A stretch of 57,310 nt of DNA from Halorubrum distributum JCM 10118 (GTDB lineage: Archaea > Halobacteriota > Halobacteria > Halobacteriales > Haloferacaceae), in assembly GCF_000337335.1 (NCBI RefSeq), contig NZ_AOJN01000048.1:105203-162512 (forward strand), written 5' to 3'. Made by a program: the position numbers and the translations under genes. This document shows positions 1 to 7,151 of the stretch, piece by piece (the first letter of the stretch is position 1; every line of letters begins with the position of its first letter). The notes below the pieces were generated by a model. That model ran no database searches, was not told the origin of the DNA, and saw only the letters and a list, made by a program, of their open reading frames with translations.

Positions 1-9
1 CGCCATCAG

Positions 10-28
10 AGATGTGTATAAGAGACAG
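10..28. other. Nextera transposase mosaic-end adapter remnant
   Basis: The sequence AGATGTGTATAAGAGACAG is the 19-base Nextera/Tn5 mosaic end used in tagmentation libraries. It lies at the contig edge and its reverse strand reads as the familiar artefact peptide SYTHL at the end of a minus-strand reading frame. It is an untrimmed adapter, not genomic DNA; bases 1-9 are probably adapter or a stray tag too. Confidence 0.97.
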
Positions 29-158
29 CCCCCAACACGACCGGGACGGTGATCTCGGCGACGGTCGTCGCGGTCGCCATGTCGAGGCCGGGCTCGACGA
101 TAAACCCGAGACCGAGGGCGAGCAGCAGGCCGTTGAGGACGTGGCCGCGTTTGTTCAT
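29..158 (-). CDS. Membrane-bound metal-dependent hydrolase, DUF457/YdjM family (truncated by contig edge)
   Basis: The ATG at 158 opens a frame MNKRGHVLNGLLLALGLGF that runs through a hydrophobic helix to a PVVLGA motif and then enters the adapter. About 43 residues of the N-terminus are present; the C-terminal part is lost. The N-terminal His (about residue 6) and following helix match the start of DUF457 hydrolases, integral membrane proteins with His/Asp metal ligands of largely unknown substrate. Two further members of this family lie at 41.5-42.8 kb. The assignment rests only on the first helix. Confidence 0.7.
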
Positions 159-290
159 ACCGCTGGCTGTGCGTGTCGGTAGGTCAAACCACCGGATCGC
201 GGCGACGGCGGTAGGGCGCGCGTCCCCCGCCCTTCGGAACGGCCGCTCGCGGGGCGAAAGAGCCACGGCGGGCGCGCCCGACCCGCCCGT

Positions 291-1424
291 ATGGAGTACG
301 AGGAGCCGAAGTTCTTCCACGTGATGCAGTACGCCGCGGCCGCCGACGGCGACGTCATCGACATGGTGAGCGGCAACCCCGACTGGGAGCCGCCCGCCGC
401 GCTCCGGGAGGCGCTCCGCGAGTACGCCGACCTGCCGCCCGCCGACTTCCAGTACCCGCCGAGCGACGGGCTCCGCGAGCTGCGGGAGGCGATCGCCGAA
501 CGCCGCGGCGTCGACCCCGACCGCGTGGTCGTCACCAACGGCACCGGCGAGGCGAACTACCTCGCCATGGCGCGCGCGCTCGACCGCGGCGCCGGCGACG
601 AGGCGCTGCTCATGGACCCGGTGTACCCGTACTACCCCGGGAAGACGCATTTGCTCGGCGGGGAGCCGACCCTCGTTCCGACCGCCCGCGACGGCGGCCT
701 CGACGTCGACGCGGTCCGCGAGGCCGCGAGCGAGGACACCGCCCTCATCGTCCTCAACACGCCGAACAACCCCACGGGCGCCGTCTACGACCTCGACGCG
801 GTCCGCGAGGTCGTCGGTCTCGCCGAGGCGGTTGACGCCGTGGTCGTCGTCGACGAGGTGTACGACCGGTTCGACCTCGCCGGCTCGTTCGAGTCCGCCC
901 TCACCCTCGATTCGGACCGCGTGATCGTCACCAGCGGCTTCTCGAAGTCGATGGCGATCACGGGGCTCCGCGTCGGCTACGGCGTCTTCCCCGAGGCGCA
1001 CGTCGGCGACGCGAAGACGCGGCACATGCTCGTGAACGTCACCGGCGCGCGCCCCTCCCAGTACGCGGTGTACCACGCGCTCGCCGAGACGGAGCCGGAC
1101 TACTACGCCCAGTCGCGCGAGCTGCTCGCGGACCGCGTCGACGCGTTCACCGACGCGCTCGACGCGGCCGGCGCGGAGTACAGCCGCCCCGAGGGCGCCT
1201 TCTACGTCCTCGCGCGCTTCGAGGGGTTCCCCGGCACGATGGCGAACGTCAAGCGGCTGGTCGACGAGGCGGGCGTCGCCGGGATGCCGGGCGAGGCGTT
1301 CGGCACCGCCCGCGACGAGTGGATCCGCTTCGCGCTGGTGACGCCGCGAGCGACCGAGGCCGCCGAGCGGCTCGCGGACTACTTCGCCGACGGCGCGCCG
1401 GAAACGCCGGCCGACCCGCGGTGA
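291..1424 (+). CDS. Class I/II pyridoxal-phosphate aminotransferase
   Basis: The protein has 377 residues, the normal length for fold-type I aminotransferases. Visible landmarks are NTPNNPTG (156-163), containing the PLP-contacting Asn, the DEVY motif with the Asp that pairs with the PLP nitrogen (188-191), SGFSKSMAITG with Schiff-base Lys219, and GLRVGY with a phosphate- or carboxylate-binding Arg (about 227). It would transfer amino groups between an amino acid and a 2-oxoacid in the cytoplasm. Substrate cannot be read from sequence; aspartate- or alanine-type activity is likely, but I give no symbol. It appears monocistronic; the gene downstream is on the other strand. Confidence 0.9.
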   Translation: MEYEEPKFFHVMQYAAAADGDVIDMVSGNPDWEPPAALREALREYADLPPADFQYPPSDGLRELREAIAERRGVDPDRVVVTNGTGEANYLAMARALDRGAGDEALLMDPVYPYYPGKTHLLGGEPTLVPTARDGGLDVDAVREAASEDTALIVLNTPNNPTGAVYDLDAVREVVGLAEAVDAVVVVDEVYDRFDLAGSFESALTLDSDRVIVTSGFSKSMAITGLRVGYGVFPEAHVGDAKTRHMLVNVTGARPSQYAVYHALAETEPDYYAQSRELLADRVDAFTDALDAAGAEYSRPEGAFYVLARFEGFPGTMANVKRLVDEAGVAGMPGEAFGTARDEWIRFALVTPRATEAAERLADYFADGAPETPADPR

Positions 1425-1437
1425 GCGGCGGCGACCG

Positions 1438-1791
1438 CTACCCGCCGCCGCCCCCGCCGAAGCCGCCCTTCCCCGCCTCGGCCTCCCGCTCGCGGCGGTC
1501 CCGCTCGTCGTCCGCGTTCGACGGTGACCGCTCCGGCGGTGACCGCTCCGGCGGTGACCGCTCCGGCGGTGACCGCTCCGGCGGTGACCGCTCCGCCGGC
1601 GACCGCACCGACCCCGACCCGGACCGCCGCGCCAAGAGCGCCCACCCGAGCGCGTACGTCGCGACTGCGACGGCGACGCCCGCGGCGGCGCCGAGGGACT
1701 CCGCGCCGGCGACGAACGCGACGGCGGCAAGCGCCGGCCCGCCGAGGAGCGCGTACCCGAGGTTCTCGCGCACGACTCGCGGTGTCTCCAT
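1438..1791 (-). CDS. Small two-helix membrane protein with PPERS tandem repeat tail
   Basis: The 117-residue frame starts METPRVVRENLG at 1791. Two hydrophobic segments (about residues 11-29 and 33-53) are followed by a basic RRSGSG linker, five to six repeats of the pentapeptide PPERS, a charged stretch and a terminal run of glycines. The longer open frame in the same register reaches 3705 but is only the shadow of ileS, so the ATG after ileS begins is preferred. Topology suggests a membrane anchor with a disordered cytoplasmic tail. I do not recognise a function; related haloarchaeal genes are annotated hypothetical. Confidence 0.6.
   Translation of the reverse strand: METPRVVRENLGYALLGGPALAAVAFVAGAESLGAAAGVAVAVATYALGWALLARRSGSGSVRSPAERSPPERSPPERSPPERSPPERSPSNADDERDRREREAEAGKGGFGGGGGG
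1523..1612. repeat. 15-bp tandem repeat inside coding sequence
   Basis: The unit GGTGACCGCTCCGGC is repeated directly from 1523 five times, the last with one change, followed by a degenerate sixth copy. Read on the minus strand it encodes the PPERS repeats of the membrane protein. Perfect identity between units indicates recent slippage expansion. Confidence 0.95.
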
Positions 1792-1895
1792 GCCCGGAGC
1801 GTCCGGCTCCCGGCGGAAGTGTCTTGTCCCGTTCCGCGGCCGTTGAACCGTTCCGGCGAGTCCGCCCCGTTCGAACCGTTCCCACGACTCCGCCG

Positions 1896-1905
1896 TATTC
1901 AAATA
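1896..1905 (+). promoter_or_regulatory. TATA promoter of ileS
   Basis: TATTCAAATA is centred about 27 bases before the ileS ATG, as expected for a haloarchaeal leaderless transcript, and supports the chosen start at 1927. Confidence 0.65.
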
Positions 1906-1926
1906 CGCGCGCGCAGACCAACGCGT

Positions 1927-4900
1927 ATGGAGCAGATCGACGACCAGTACGCGCCCGCGGACGTCGAGTCCGCGGTCGACGAGTACTGGGACGAGCACGA
2001 CGCCTACGAGGCGGCGAAAGAGGCGCACGCCGACGACCCGCCGTTCTTCTTCGTGGACGGGCCGCCGTACACCTCCGGGCAGATGCACCTCGGGACGGCG
2101 TGGAACAAGACGCTGAAGGACGCGGTCATCCGGTACAAGCGGATGACCGGCCACCGCGTCACCGACCGTCCCGGCTACGACATGCACGGGCTCCCGATCG
2201 AGGTGAAAGTCGAGGAGGAGCTCGGCTTCGAGAACAAGCGGGACATCGAGGAGTACGGGATGGAGTCGTTCATCGAGAAGTGCAAGGAGTTCGCCCTGGA
2301 GAACCGGGCGGCGATGGACGAGGACTTCAAGTCCATCGGCGTCTGGATGGACTGGGAGGACCCGTACGAGACCATCTCGCCGGAGTACATGGAGGCCGCG
2401 TGGTGGGCGTTCTCCGAGGTCGCCGACAACGGGCTCGTCGAGCAGGGGAAGCGGTCCATCTCGCAGTGCCCGCGCTGCGAGACCGGGCTCGCCAACAACG
2501 AGGTCGAGTACGAGGACGTCGAGGACCCCTCCATCTACGTGAAGTTCCCGCTCGCGGACCGCGAGGGGAGCCTCGTCATCTGGACGACGACGCCGTGGAC
2601 GGTCCCCGCGAACACCTTCGTCGCCGTCGACGAGGAGCTCACCTACAACGCGGTCCGCGCGGAGAAGGACGGCGAGGAGGAGCTGCTCTACGTCGCCGCG
2701 GAGTGCGTCGAGGACGTGCTCGGCGAGGGTCGCTACGAGTCCTACGAGGTCGAGGCCGAGCTGACCGGCGAGGAGCTCGTCGGCTGGGCGTACGACCACC
2801 CGCTCGCCGACCGCGTCGCCGAGTACCCCGACTTCGAGGGCGCCGGGCAGGTGTACGCCGCCGACTACGTGGAGGCGGACCGCACCGGACTGGTCCACTC
2901 CGCGCCGGGCCACGGGGAGGAGGACTTCCACCGCGGCACGGAGCTCGGGCTCGACATCTTCTGCCCGGTCGGGCCGAACGGCGAGTTCACCGAAGCCGCC
3001 GGCGAGTACGCCGGCCAGTTCGTGCGCGACGCCAACGACGACATCATCGACGACCTCGTCGCCGACGGCCACATGCTCGCGCACGGCACCGTCGATCACA
3101 GCTACGGCCACTGCTGGCGGTGTGACACCGGGATCATCCAGCTCGTCACCGACCAGTGGTTCATCTCGATCACGGACGTGAAGGAGGACCTCCTCGACAA
3201 CATGGAGGACTCGGAGTGGCACCCCCAGTGGGCCCGCGACAACCGGTTCCGCGACTTCATCGAGGACGCGCCCGACTGGAACGTCTCCCGCCAGCGCTAC
3301 TGGGGGGTCCCGATCCCGATCTGGGTGCCGGAGGACGCCGAGGCCGGGAACCTCGACGAGGAGATGATCGTTATCGGCACCCGCGAGGAGCTGGCCGAGC
3401 GCGTCGAGGAGGACGTCGACCCCGACTCGATCGACCTCCACCGTCCCGCCGTCGACGACCTCACGATCGTCGAGGACGGGACGACGTACCGCCGGGTCGA
3501 GGACGTGTTCGACGTGTGGCTCGACTCCTCGGTCGCGACGTGGGGCACGCTCGGCTACCCGAGCGACGAGGCCGCGCACGACGAGCTGTGGCCCGCCGAC
3601 CTCATCATCGAGGCGCACGACCAGACCCGCGGCTGGTTCTGGTCCCAGCTCGGGATGGGGACCGCCGCGGTCGGCGAGATCCCCTACGAGGAGGTGCTGA
3701 TGCACGGCTTCGCCAACGACGAGGACGGCCGCAAGATGTCGAAGTCGGTCGGGAACATCGTCACGCCGGAGGAGGCCATCGACCGCGCCGGCCGCGACCC
3801 GCTCCGCACCTACCTCCTCTCACACGACCAGCAGGGGGTCGACCTCGCGTTCGAGTGGGACGGCCTCGGCGAGATCCAGGGGAAGCTCAACATCCTCTGG
3901 AACGTGTTCCGGTTCCCCCTGGAGTACATGGAGCTCGACGGCTACGACCCCGCCGACGCCGACCTCTCGGACGGCGACCTCGAACTCGTCGACGAGTGGG
4001 TGCTCTCCCGGCTCCAGTCCGTGGAGACGGAGGTCGCCGACGCCTGGGACGACTACCGGGTCAGCGACGCCGTCAACACTGTCATCGAGTTCGTCACGCA
4101 GGACGTCTCCCGCTTCTACGTGAAGGCGGTCCGCGACCGCATGTGGGAGGAGGCCGACTCCGCCTCGAAGCGCGGCGCGTACGCCACGCTCGCGACCGTC
4201 CTCGACGAGGTGATCCGGCTGCTCGCGCCGATCGCGCCGTACCTCGCCGAGCGGATGTACCAGCGGCTCGACGGCGAGGCGACGACGGTCCACGCGCTGT
4301 CGTACCCCGAGCCGGACGCGGATCTGCGCGACCCCGACCTCGAACGCGACGTGGCGGCCTTCCGGGACGTCGAGGAGGCGGCCGCGAACGCGCGCCAGCA
4401 GGCCGGCCGGAAGCTCCGCTGGCCCGTGCCGCGCGTCGTCGTCGAGACCGACGACGAGACGGTCGCGGCCGCGGTCGACCGCCTCGAAGCGCTGACCGCC
4501 GACCGCGTCAACGCCCGCGAGGTGGTCGTCACCGACTCGTTCGACGAGCTTGTCGAGACCGCGGAGCCGCAGATGGCCGCCATCGGCCCCGCCTTCGGTG
4601 GCGACGCCCAGAAGGTGATGGAAGCGGTTCAGGGTGCGACCCGCGCGGCGGTCGAGGGCGGCGAGGTGACCGTCGACGGCGAGCCCGTCGACCTCGACGA
4701 CGAGATGGTCGAGTACGTCGCGGAGCCGCCGGAGCACGTCTCCGGCGCGGACTTCGAGGGCGGCACCGTCTACGTCGACACCTCCCTGACCCCCGAGATC
4801 GAGTCCGAAGGGTACGCCCGCGACGTGATCCGCCGGATCCAGGAGATGCGCAAGGAACTCGACTTGGACGTCGAGGCGCGGATCCGCGTCGGCGTCGCCG

Positions 4901-5079
4901 TCGACGACGAGCGCGTGGCTGACTTCGTCGACGACCACGCGGACCTGATCGCCGGCGAAGTGCGCGCCGACGCCTGGCTGGACGACCCGAGCGACGCCGC
5001 CGACGCCGAGGGCGGCCTCGTCGAGGAGTGGACGGTCGAGGAGACGACCGTCACGATCGGAATCGAGCCGGTCGCGTAA
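1927..5079 (+). CDS. ileS: Isoleucyl-tRNA synthetase
   Basis: This 1050-residue class I synthetase charges tRNA-Ile in the cytoplasm. The HIGH-like signature HLGT is at residues 54-57 after GPPYTSGQM, and KMSKS is at 603-607. Zn-binding Cys pairs CPRC (after ISQ) and CWRC lie in the inserted domains, the CP1 editing domain lies between, and the WDSS/DVWLDSS block precedes KMSKS. The C-terminal part resembles the archaeal/eukaryotic-type anticodon-binding extension. An ATG at 1927 lies 27 bases after a TATA box; in-frame codons upstream to 1819 are not used. The length is normal and no lesion is seen. Confidence 0.98.
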   Translation: MEQIDDQYAPADVESAVDEYWDEHDAYEAAKEAHADDPPFFFVDGPPYTSGQMHLGTAWNKTLKDAVIRYKRMTGHRVTDRPGYDMHGLPIEVKVEEELGFENKRDIEEYGMESFIEKCKEFALENRAAMDEDFKSIGVWMDWEDPYETISPEYMEAAWWAFSEVADNGLVEQGKRSISQCPRCETGLANNEVEYEDVEDPSIYVKFPLADREGSLVIWTTTPWTVPANTFVAVDEELTYNAVRAEKDGEEELLYVAAECVEDVLGEGRYESYEVEAELTGEELVGWAYDHPLADRVAEYPDFEGAGQVYAADYVEADRTGLVHSAPGHGEEDFHRGTELGLDIFCPVGPNGEFTEAAGEYAGQFVRDANDDIIDDLVADGHMLAHGTVDHSYGHCWRCDTGIIQLVTDQWFISITDVKEDLLDNMEDSEWHPQWARDNRFRDFIEDAPDWNVSRQRYWGVPIPIWVPEDAEAGNLDEEMIVIGTREELAERVEEDVDPDSIDLHRPAVDDLTIVEDGTTYRRVEDVFDVWLDSSVATWGTLGYPSDEAAHDELWPADLIIEAHDQTRGWFWSQLGMGTAAVGEIPYEEVLMHGFANDEDGRKMSKSVGNIVTPEEAIDRAGRDPLRTYLLSHDQQGVDLAFEWDGLGEIQGKLNILWNVFRFPLEYMELDGYDPADADLSDGDLELVDEWVLSRLQSVETEVADAWDDYRVSDAVNTVIEFVTQDVSRFYVKAVRDRMWEEADSASKRGAYATLATVLDEVIRLLAPIAPYLAERMYQRLDGEATTVHALSYPEPDADLRDPDLERDVAAFRDVEEAAANARQQAGRKLRWPVPRVVVETDDETVAAAVDRLEALTADRVNAREVVVTDSFDELVETAEPQMAAIGPAFGGDAQKVMEAVQGATRAAVEGGEVTVDGEPVDLDDEMVEYVAEPPEHVSGADFEGGTVYVDTSLTPEIESEGYARDVIRRIQEMRKELDLDVEARIRVGVAVDDERVADFVDDHADLIAGEVRADAWLDDPSDAADAEGGLVEEWTVEETTVTIGIEPVA

Positions 5080-5151
5080 GGGCTCGGCGGCTCCCCGCTC
5101 CCCCGGCTCCTTCTCTCGGCGGTACTGTGCCAACAGTTCGCATCCCGAAAC

Positions 5152-5158
5152 CTATAGG
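5152..5158 (+). promoter_or_regulatory. TATA promoter of the GNAT gene
   Basis: CTATAGG lies 28 bases before the ATG at 5183, a standard leaderless spacing. Confidence 0.55.
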
Positions 5159-5182
5159 TGCGTTCTTTACTCACGGTCGAAC

Positions 5183-5656
5183 ATGGATGTCCGGGCGGCT
5201 CGGCCCGACGACGCGGAGGACCTGCGAACGGCGGTCTCGCGAGCCCGCGAGGAGACGGTGTTCGACGACATCGGCGCGCCCCTGCTCGACGTGTCCGCCG
5301 CCGGCGTCCGCGAGGCCGCCGCCGAGGCGGAGTGGTCGTTTCTGATGGAAGACGTCGAGGAGGGCCCCGTCGGCATCGCGATCGCACACCCCGATCAGGG
5401 CGGGACGGAGGCGGAGCTGCTGGCGCTGTGGGTCCACCCGAACCGCGCGGGAGAGGGCGTCGCGGACGAGCTGCTCTCCCGCGTGGGGGACGCGCTCGCC
5501 GACCGCGACATCGAGGCGCTCCGCGCGACGGTCCCGCCGGACCGTCCCAGCGCGGAGGAGTTCTTCAGCGCGCACGGGTTCACGCGGCGGGGAACCCGCC
5601 GGGGTCCCGCCGGCGACGAGACGGTCGTCGTCGCGGACCCGCACACGCTCACGTAA
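5183..5656 (+). CDS. GNAT family N-acetyltransferase
   Basis: The 157-residue protein is a single GNAT domain. It starts VRAARPDDAEDLR-like, has the central strand AELLALWVHPNRAGEGVADELLSR carrying the acetyl-CoA pyrophosphate-binding segment (an R/Q-x-x-G-x-G/A-like NRAGEGVA at about residues 93-100), and ends with the FF..HGF motif typical of strand beta6. It would transfer an acetyl group from acetyl-CoA to an unidentified amine. Its own promoter and the convergent lrpA1 gene 41 bases downstream argue that it is monocistronic. Confidence 0.85.
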   Translation: MDVRAARPDDAEDLRTAVSRAREETVFDDIGAPLLDVSAAGVREAAAEAEWSFLMEDVEEGPVGIAIAHPDQGGTEAELLALWVHPNRAGEGVADELLSRVGDALADRDIEALRATVPPDRPSAEEFFSAHGFTRRGTRRGPAGDETVVVADPHTLT

Positions 5657-5697
5657 CCCGCGAGCGCGACGTCGGAAAACGGGGTTTTTGCGTCGGC

Positions 5698-6126
5698 TTA
5701 CTTCAGGCGCTCCTGGAGGAAGGAGGGGTGCGCCGCGGTGACGCCGTCGACGCCGAGCAGCTTCTCGGAGATGACGTCGCCGAGCTCGTCGCCGTCGCCG
5801 GCGCGGACCTCGGCCATCAGCATGTGGTCGCCGGAGGAGGTGTACAGCGCCTGGACCTCGTCGAGCGACTTCAGCTCGCGGGTTGCCTCCACGTACTGTC
5901 CGGAGTCGACGTCCATCCCGACCATGGCGATCGACTGCGACGATAGCTTCTTCGGGTCGACCTCCGCGGAGTAGCCGACGATCACGCCCCGCTCCTCGAG
6001 GCGGTCGATGTACTTCCGCACCGTCGGCTTCGAGACGTCGGCCCGCTCGGCGATCTCTCCGCAGGACGCCTGCGCGTCCTCTTCTAACACGGAGAGGATC
6101 CGTTCCTCCGTCGATACGGTACTCAT
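5698..6126 (-). CDS. lrpA1: Lrp/AsnC family transcriptional regulator LrpA1
   Basis: The 142-residue protein has an N-terminal winged HTH (residues 5-55; recognition helix around SKPTVRKYIDRLEERGVI) and a C-terminal RAM/AsnC ligand domain (about 62-140) with the GDHML core. It closely matches the Halobacterium protein named LrpA1 as I remember it, and in that genome the gene also neighbours porB and porA. Such proteins form dimers or octamers that bind DNA in response to amino acids. The start is supported by a TATA box 27 bases upstream. It lies downstream of porB with its own promoter, so co-regulation of the por operon is plausible but inferred. Confidence 0.9.
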   Translation of the reverse strand: MSTVSTEERILSVLEEDAQASCGEIAERADVSKPTVRKYIDRLEERGVIVGYSAEVDPKKLSSQSIAMVGMDVDSGQYVEATRELKSLDEVQALYTSSGDHMLMAEVRAGDGDELGDVISEKLLGVDGVTAAHPSFLQERLK

Positions 6127-6147
6127 ACTACTCCGTTTGTCACCAAT

Positions 6148-6158
6148 GAAAAAATACC
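6148..6158 (-). promoter_or_regulatory. TATA promoter of lrpA1
   Basis: On the minus strand the sequence GGTATTTTTTC sits about 27 bases before the lrpA1 ATG. Confidence 0.6.
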
Positions 6159-6209
6159 TTGCGAATCAAAAAACGAACGCACGGCGCCGTGAACGGCCGC
6201 GGGTCCCGC

Positions 6210-7148
6210 TCAGGCGTGTTTGTCGAGGAACATGTCGTGGGAGCGCTCCCACTCGTAGTCGTCGTCCCAGTAGCGCTCGGCCAGCGGCTCCTCGGGCATC
6301 TCGCCGATTTCCTGCTTCTCGGCCCCGTAGGAGGGGCGCTCCTCGTCGACGTAGAAGCGGCCGGTGAGGACCTCGCCCTCGTACAGCGACTCCTCGGTCT
6401 CGCGCATCATCTCGGCGGCCTCGACGCGGTCCGTCTTGTCGAACTCGTAGTCGTCGGACTCGTTGACGTCGATGTACGGGACGTACTGGCGCGCGTCCTT
6501 GTTCCAGGTCGGACACTGGGTGAGGAAGTCGACGTGCGCGAACCCGTCGTGTTCGATCGCCTCGATGAGGATCTCCTTCGCCTGGTTCGGGTTGACCGCG
6601 GCCGTCCGGGCGACGTAGGAGGCGCCGGCGTTCAGCGACATCGAGAGCGGCTTGATCGGCTCCTTGGCGCTGCCCGAGGGCTGCGTCTTCGACTTGTGGC
6701 CCTTCGGGCTGGTCGGGGAGGTCTGCCCCTTCGTGAGCCCGAAGATCTCGTTGTTGAACACGATGTACGTCATGTCGTGGTTCTCCCGGGCCGTGTGGAT
6801 GAAGTGGTTCCCGCCGATCCCGTAGCCGTCGCCGTCGCCGCCGGCGGCGATCACTTCGAGGTCGGGGTTCGCGAGCTTCGCGGCGCGGGCCACGGGCAGC
6901 GAGCGCCCGTGGATCGTGTGGAACCCGTACGTGTCGAGGTAGCTGTTCAGCTTGCCCGAACAGCCGATTCCGGTGCACAGCAGGGTCTCCTCGGGCGTGC
7001 GCCCGACCTCCGGCAGCGCCTGTTTCAGCGCCTTCAGGACGCTGAAGTCACCGCAGCCCGGACACCAGGTCGGCTGCGGCTCCACGCCGGGGGTGTACTC
7101 GTCGCGGTCGATCTCTCGCTCGTCGCCGATCGCTGAAAACGTGCTCAT
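6210..7148 (-). CDS. porB: Pyruvate:ferredoxin oxidoreductase beta subunit
   Basis: The 312-residue beta subunit binds thiamine diphosphate. The sequence shows WCPGCGDF (Cys29 and Cys32), CTGIGCSG, GRSLPVARA (81-89) and the ThDP/Mg motif GDGDGYGIGG (104-113) followed by NN at 132-133. With PorA it oxidatively decarboxylates a 2-oxoacid, producing acyl-CoA and reduced ferredoxin in the cytoplasm; haloarchaea use this instead of pyruvate dehydrogenase. Only three bases separate it from porA, so the two are co-transcribed. The 2-oxoglutarate enzyme KorB is the main alternative, but the neighbouring lrpA1 and the partner's length favour Por. Confidence 0.9.
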   Translation of the reverse strand: MSTFSAIGDEREIDRDEYTPGVEPQPTWCPGCGDFSVLKALKQALPEVGRTPEETLLCTGIGCSGKLNSYLDTYGFHTIHGRSLPVARAAKLANPDLEVIAAGGDGDGYGIGGNHFIHTARENHDMTYIVFNNEIFGLTKGQTSPTSPKGHKSKTQPSGSAKEPIKPLSMSLNAGASYVARTAAVNPNQAKEILIEAIEHDGFAHVDFLTQCPTWNKDARQYVPYIDVNESDDYEFDKTDRVEAAEMMRETEESLYEGEVLTGRFYVDEERPSYGAEKQEIGEMPEEPLAERYWDDDYEWERSHDMFLDKHA

Positions 7149-7151
7149 GGG

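Noticed and set aside
1523-1612. CRISPR array
   Set aside because: The repeats are 15 bp, contiguous and in frame with a coding sequence, with no spacers. No other array-like pattern or cas gene was seen in the window.
6-1730. 574-residue minus-strand frame across the aminotransferase gene
   Set aside because: It is antisense to the aminotransferase, and its end is translated adapter; only its last 43 codons before the adapter belong to a real gene.
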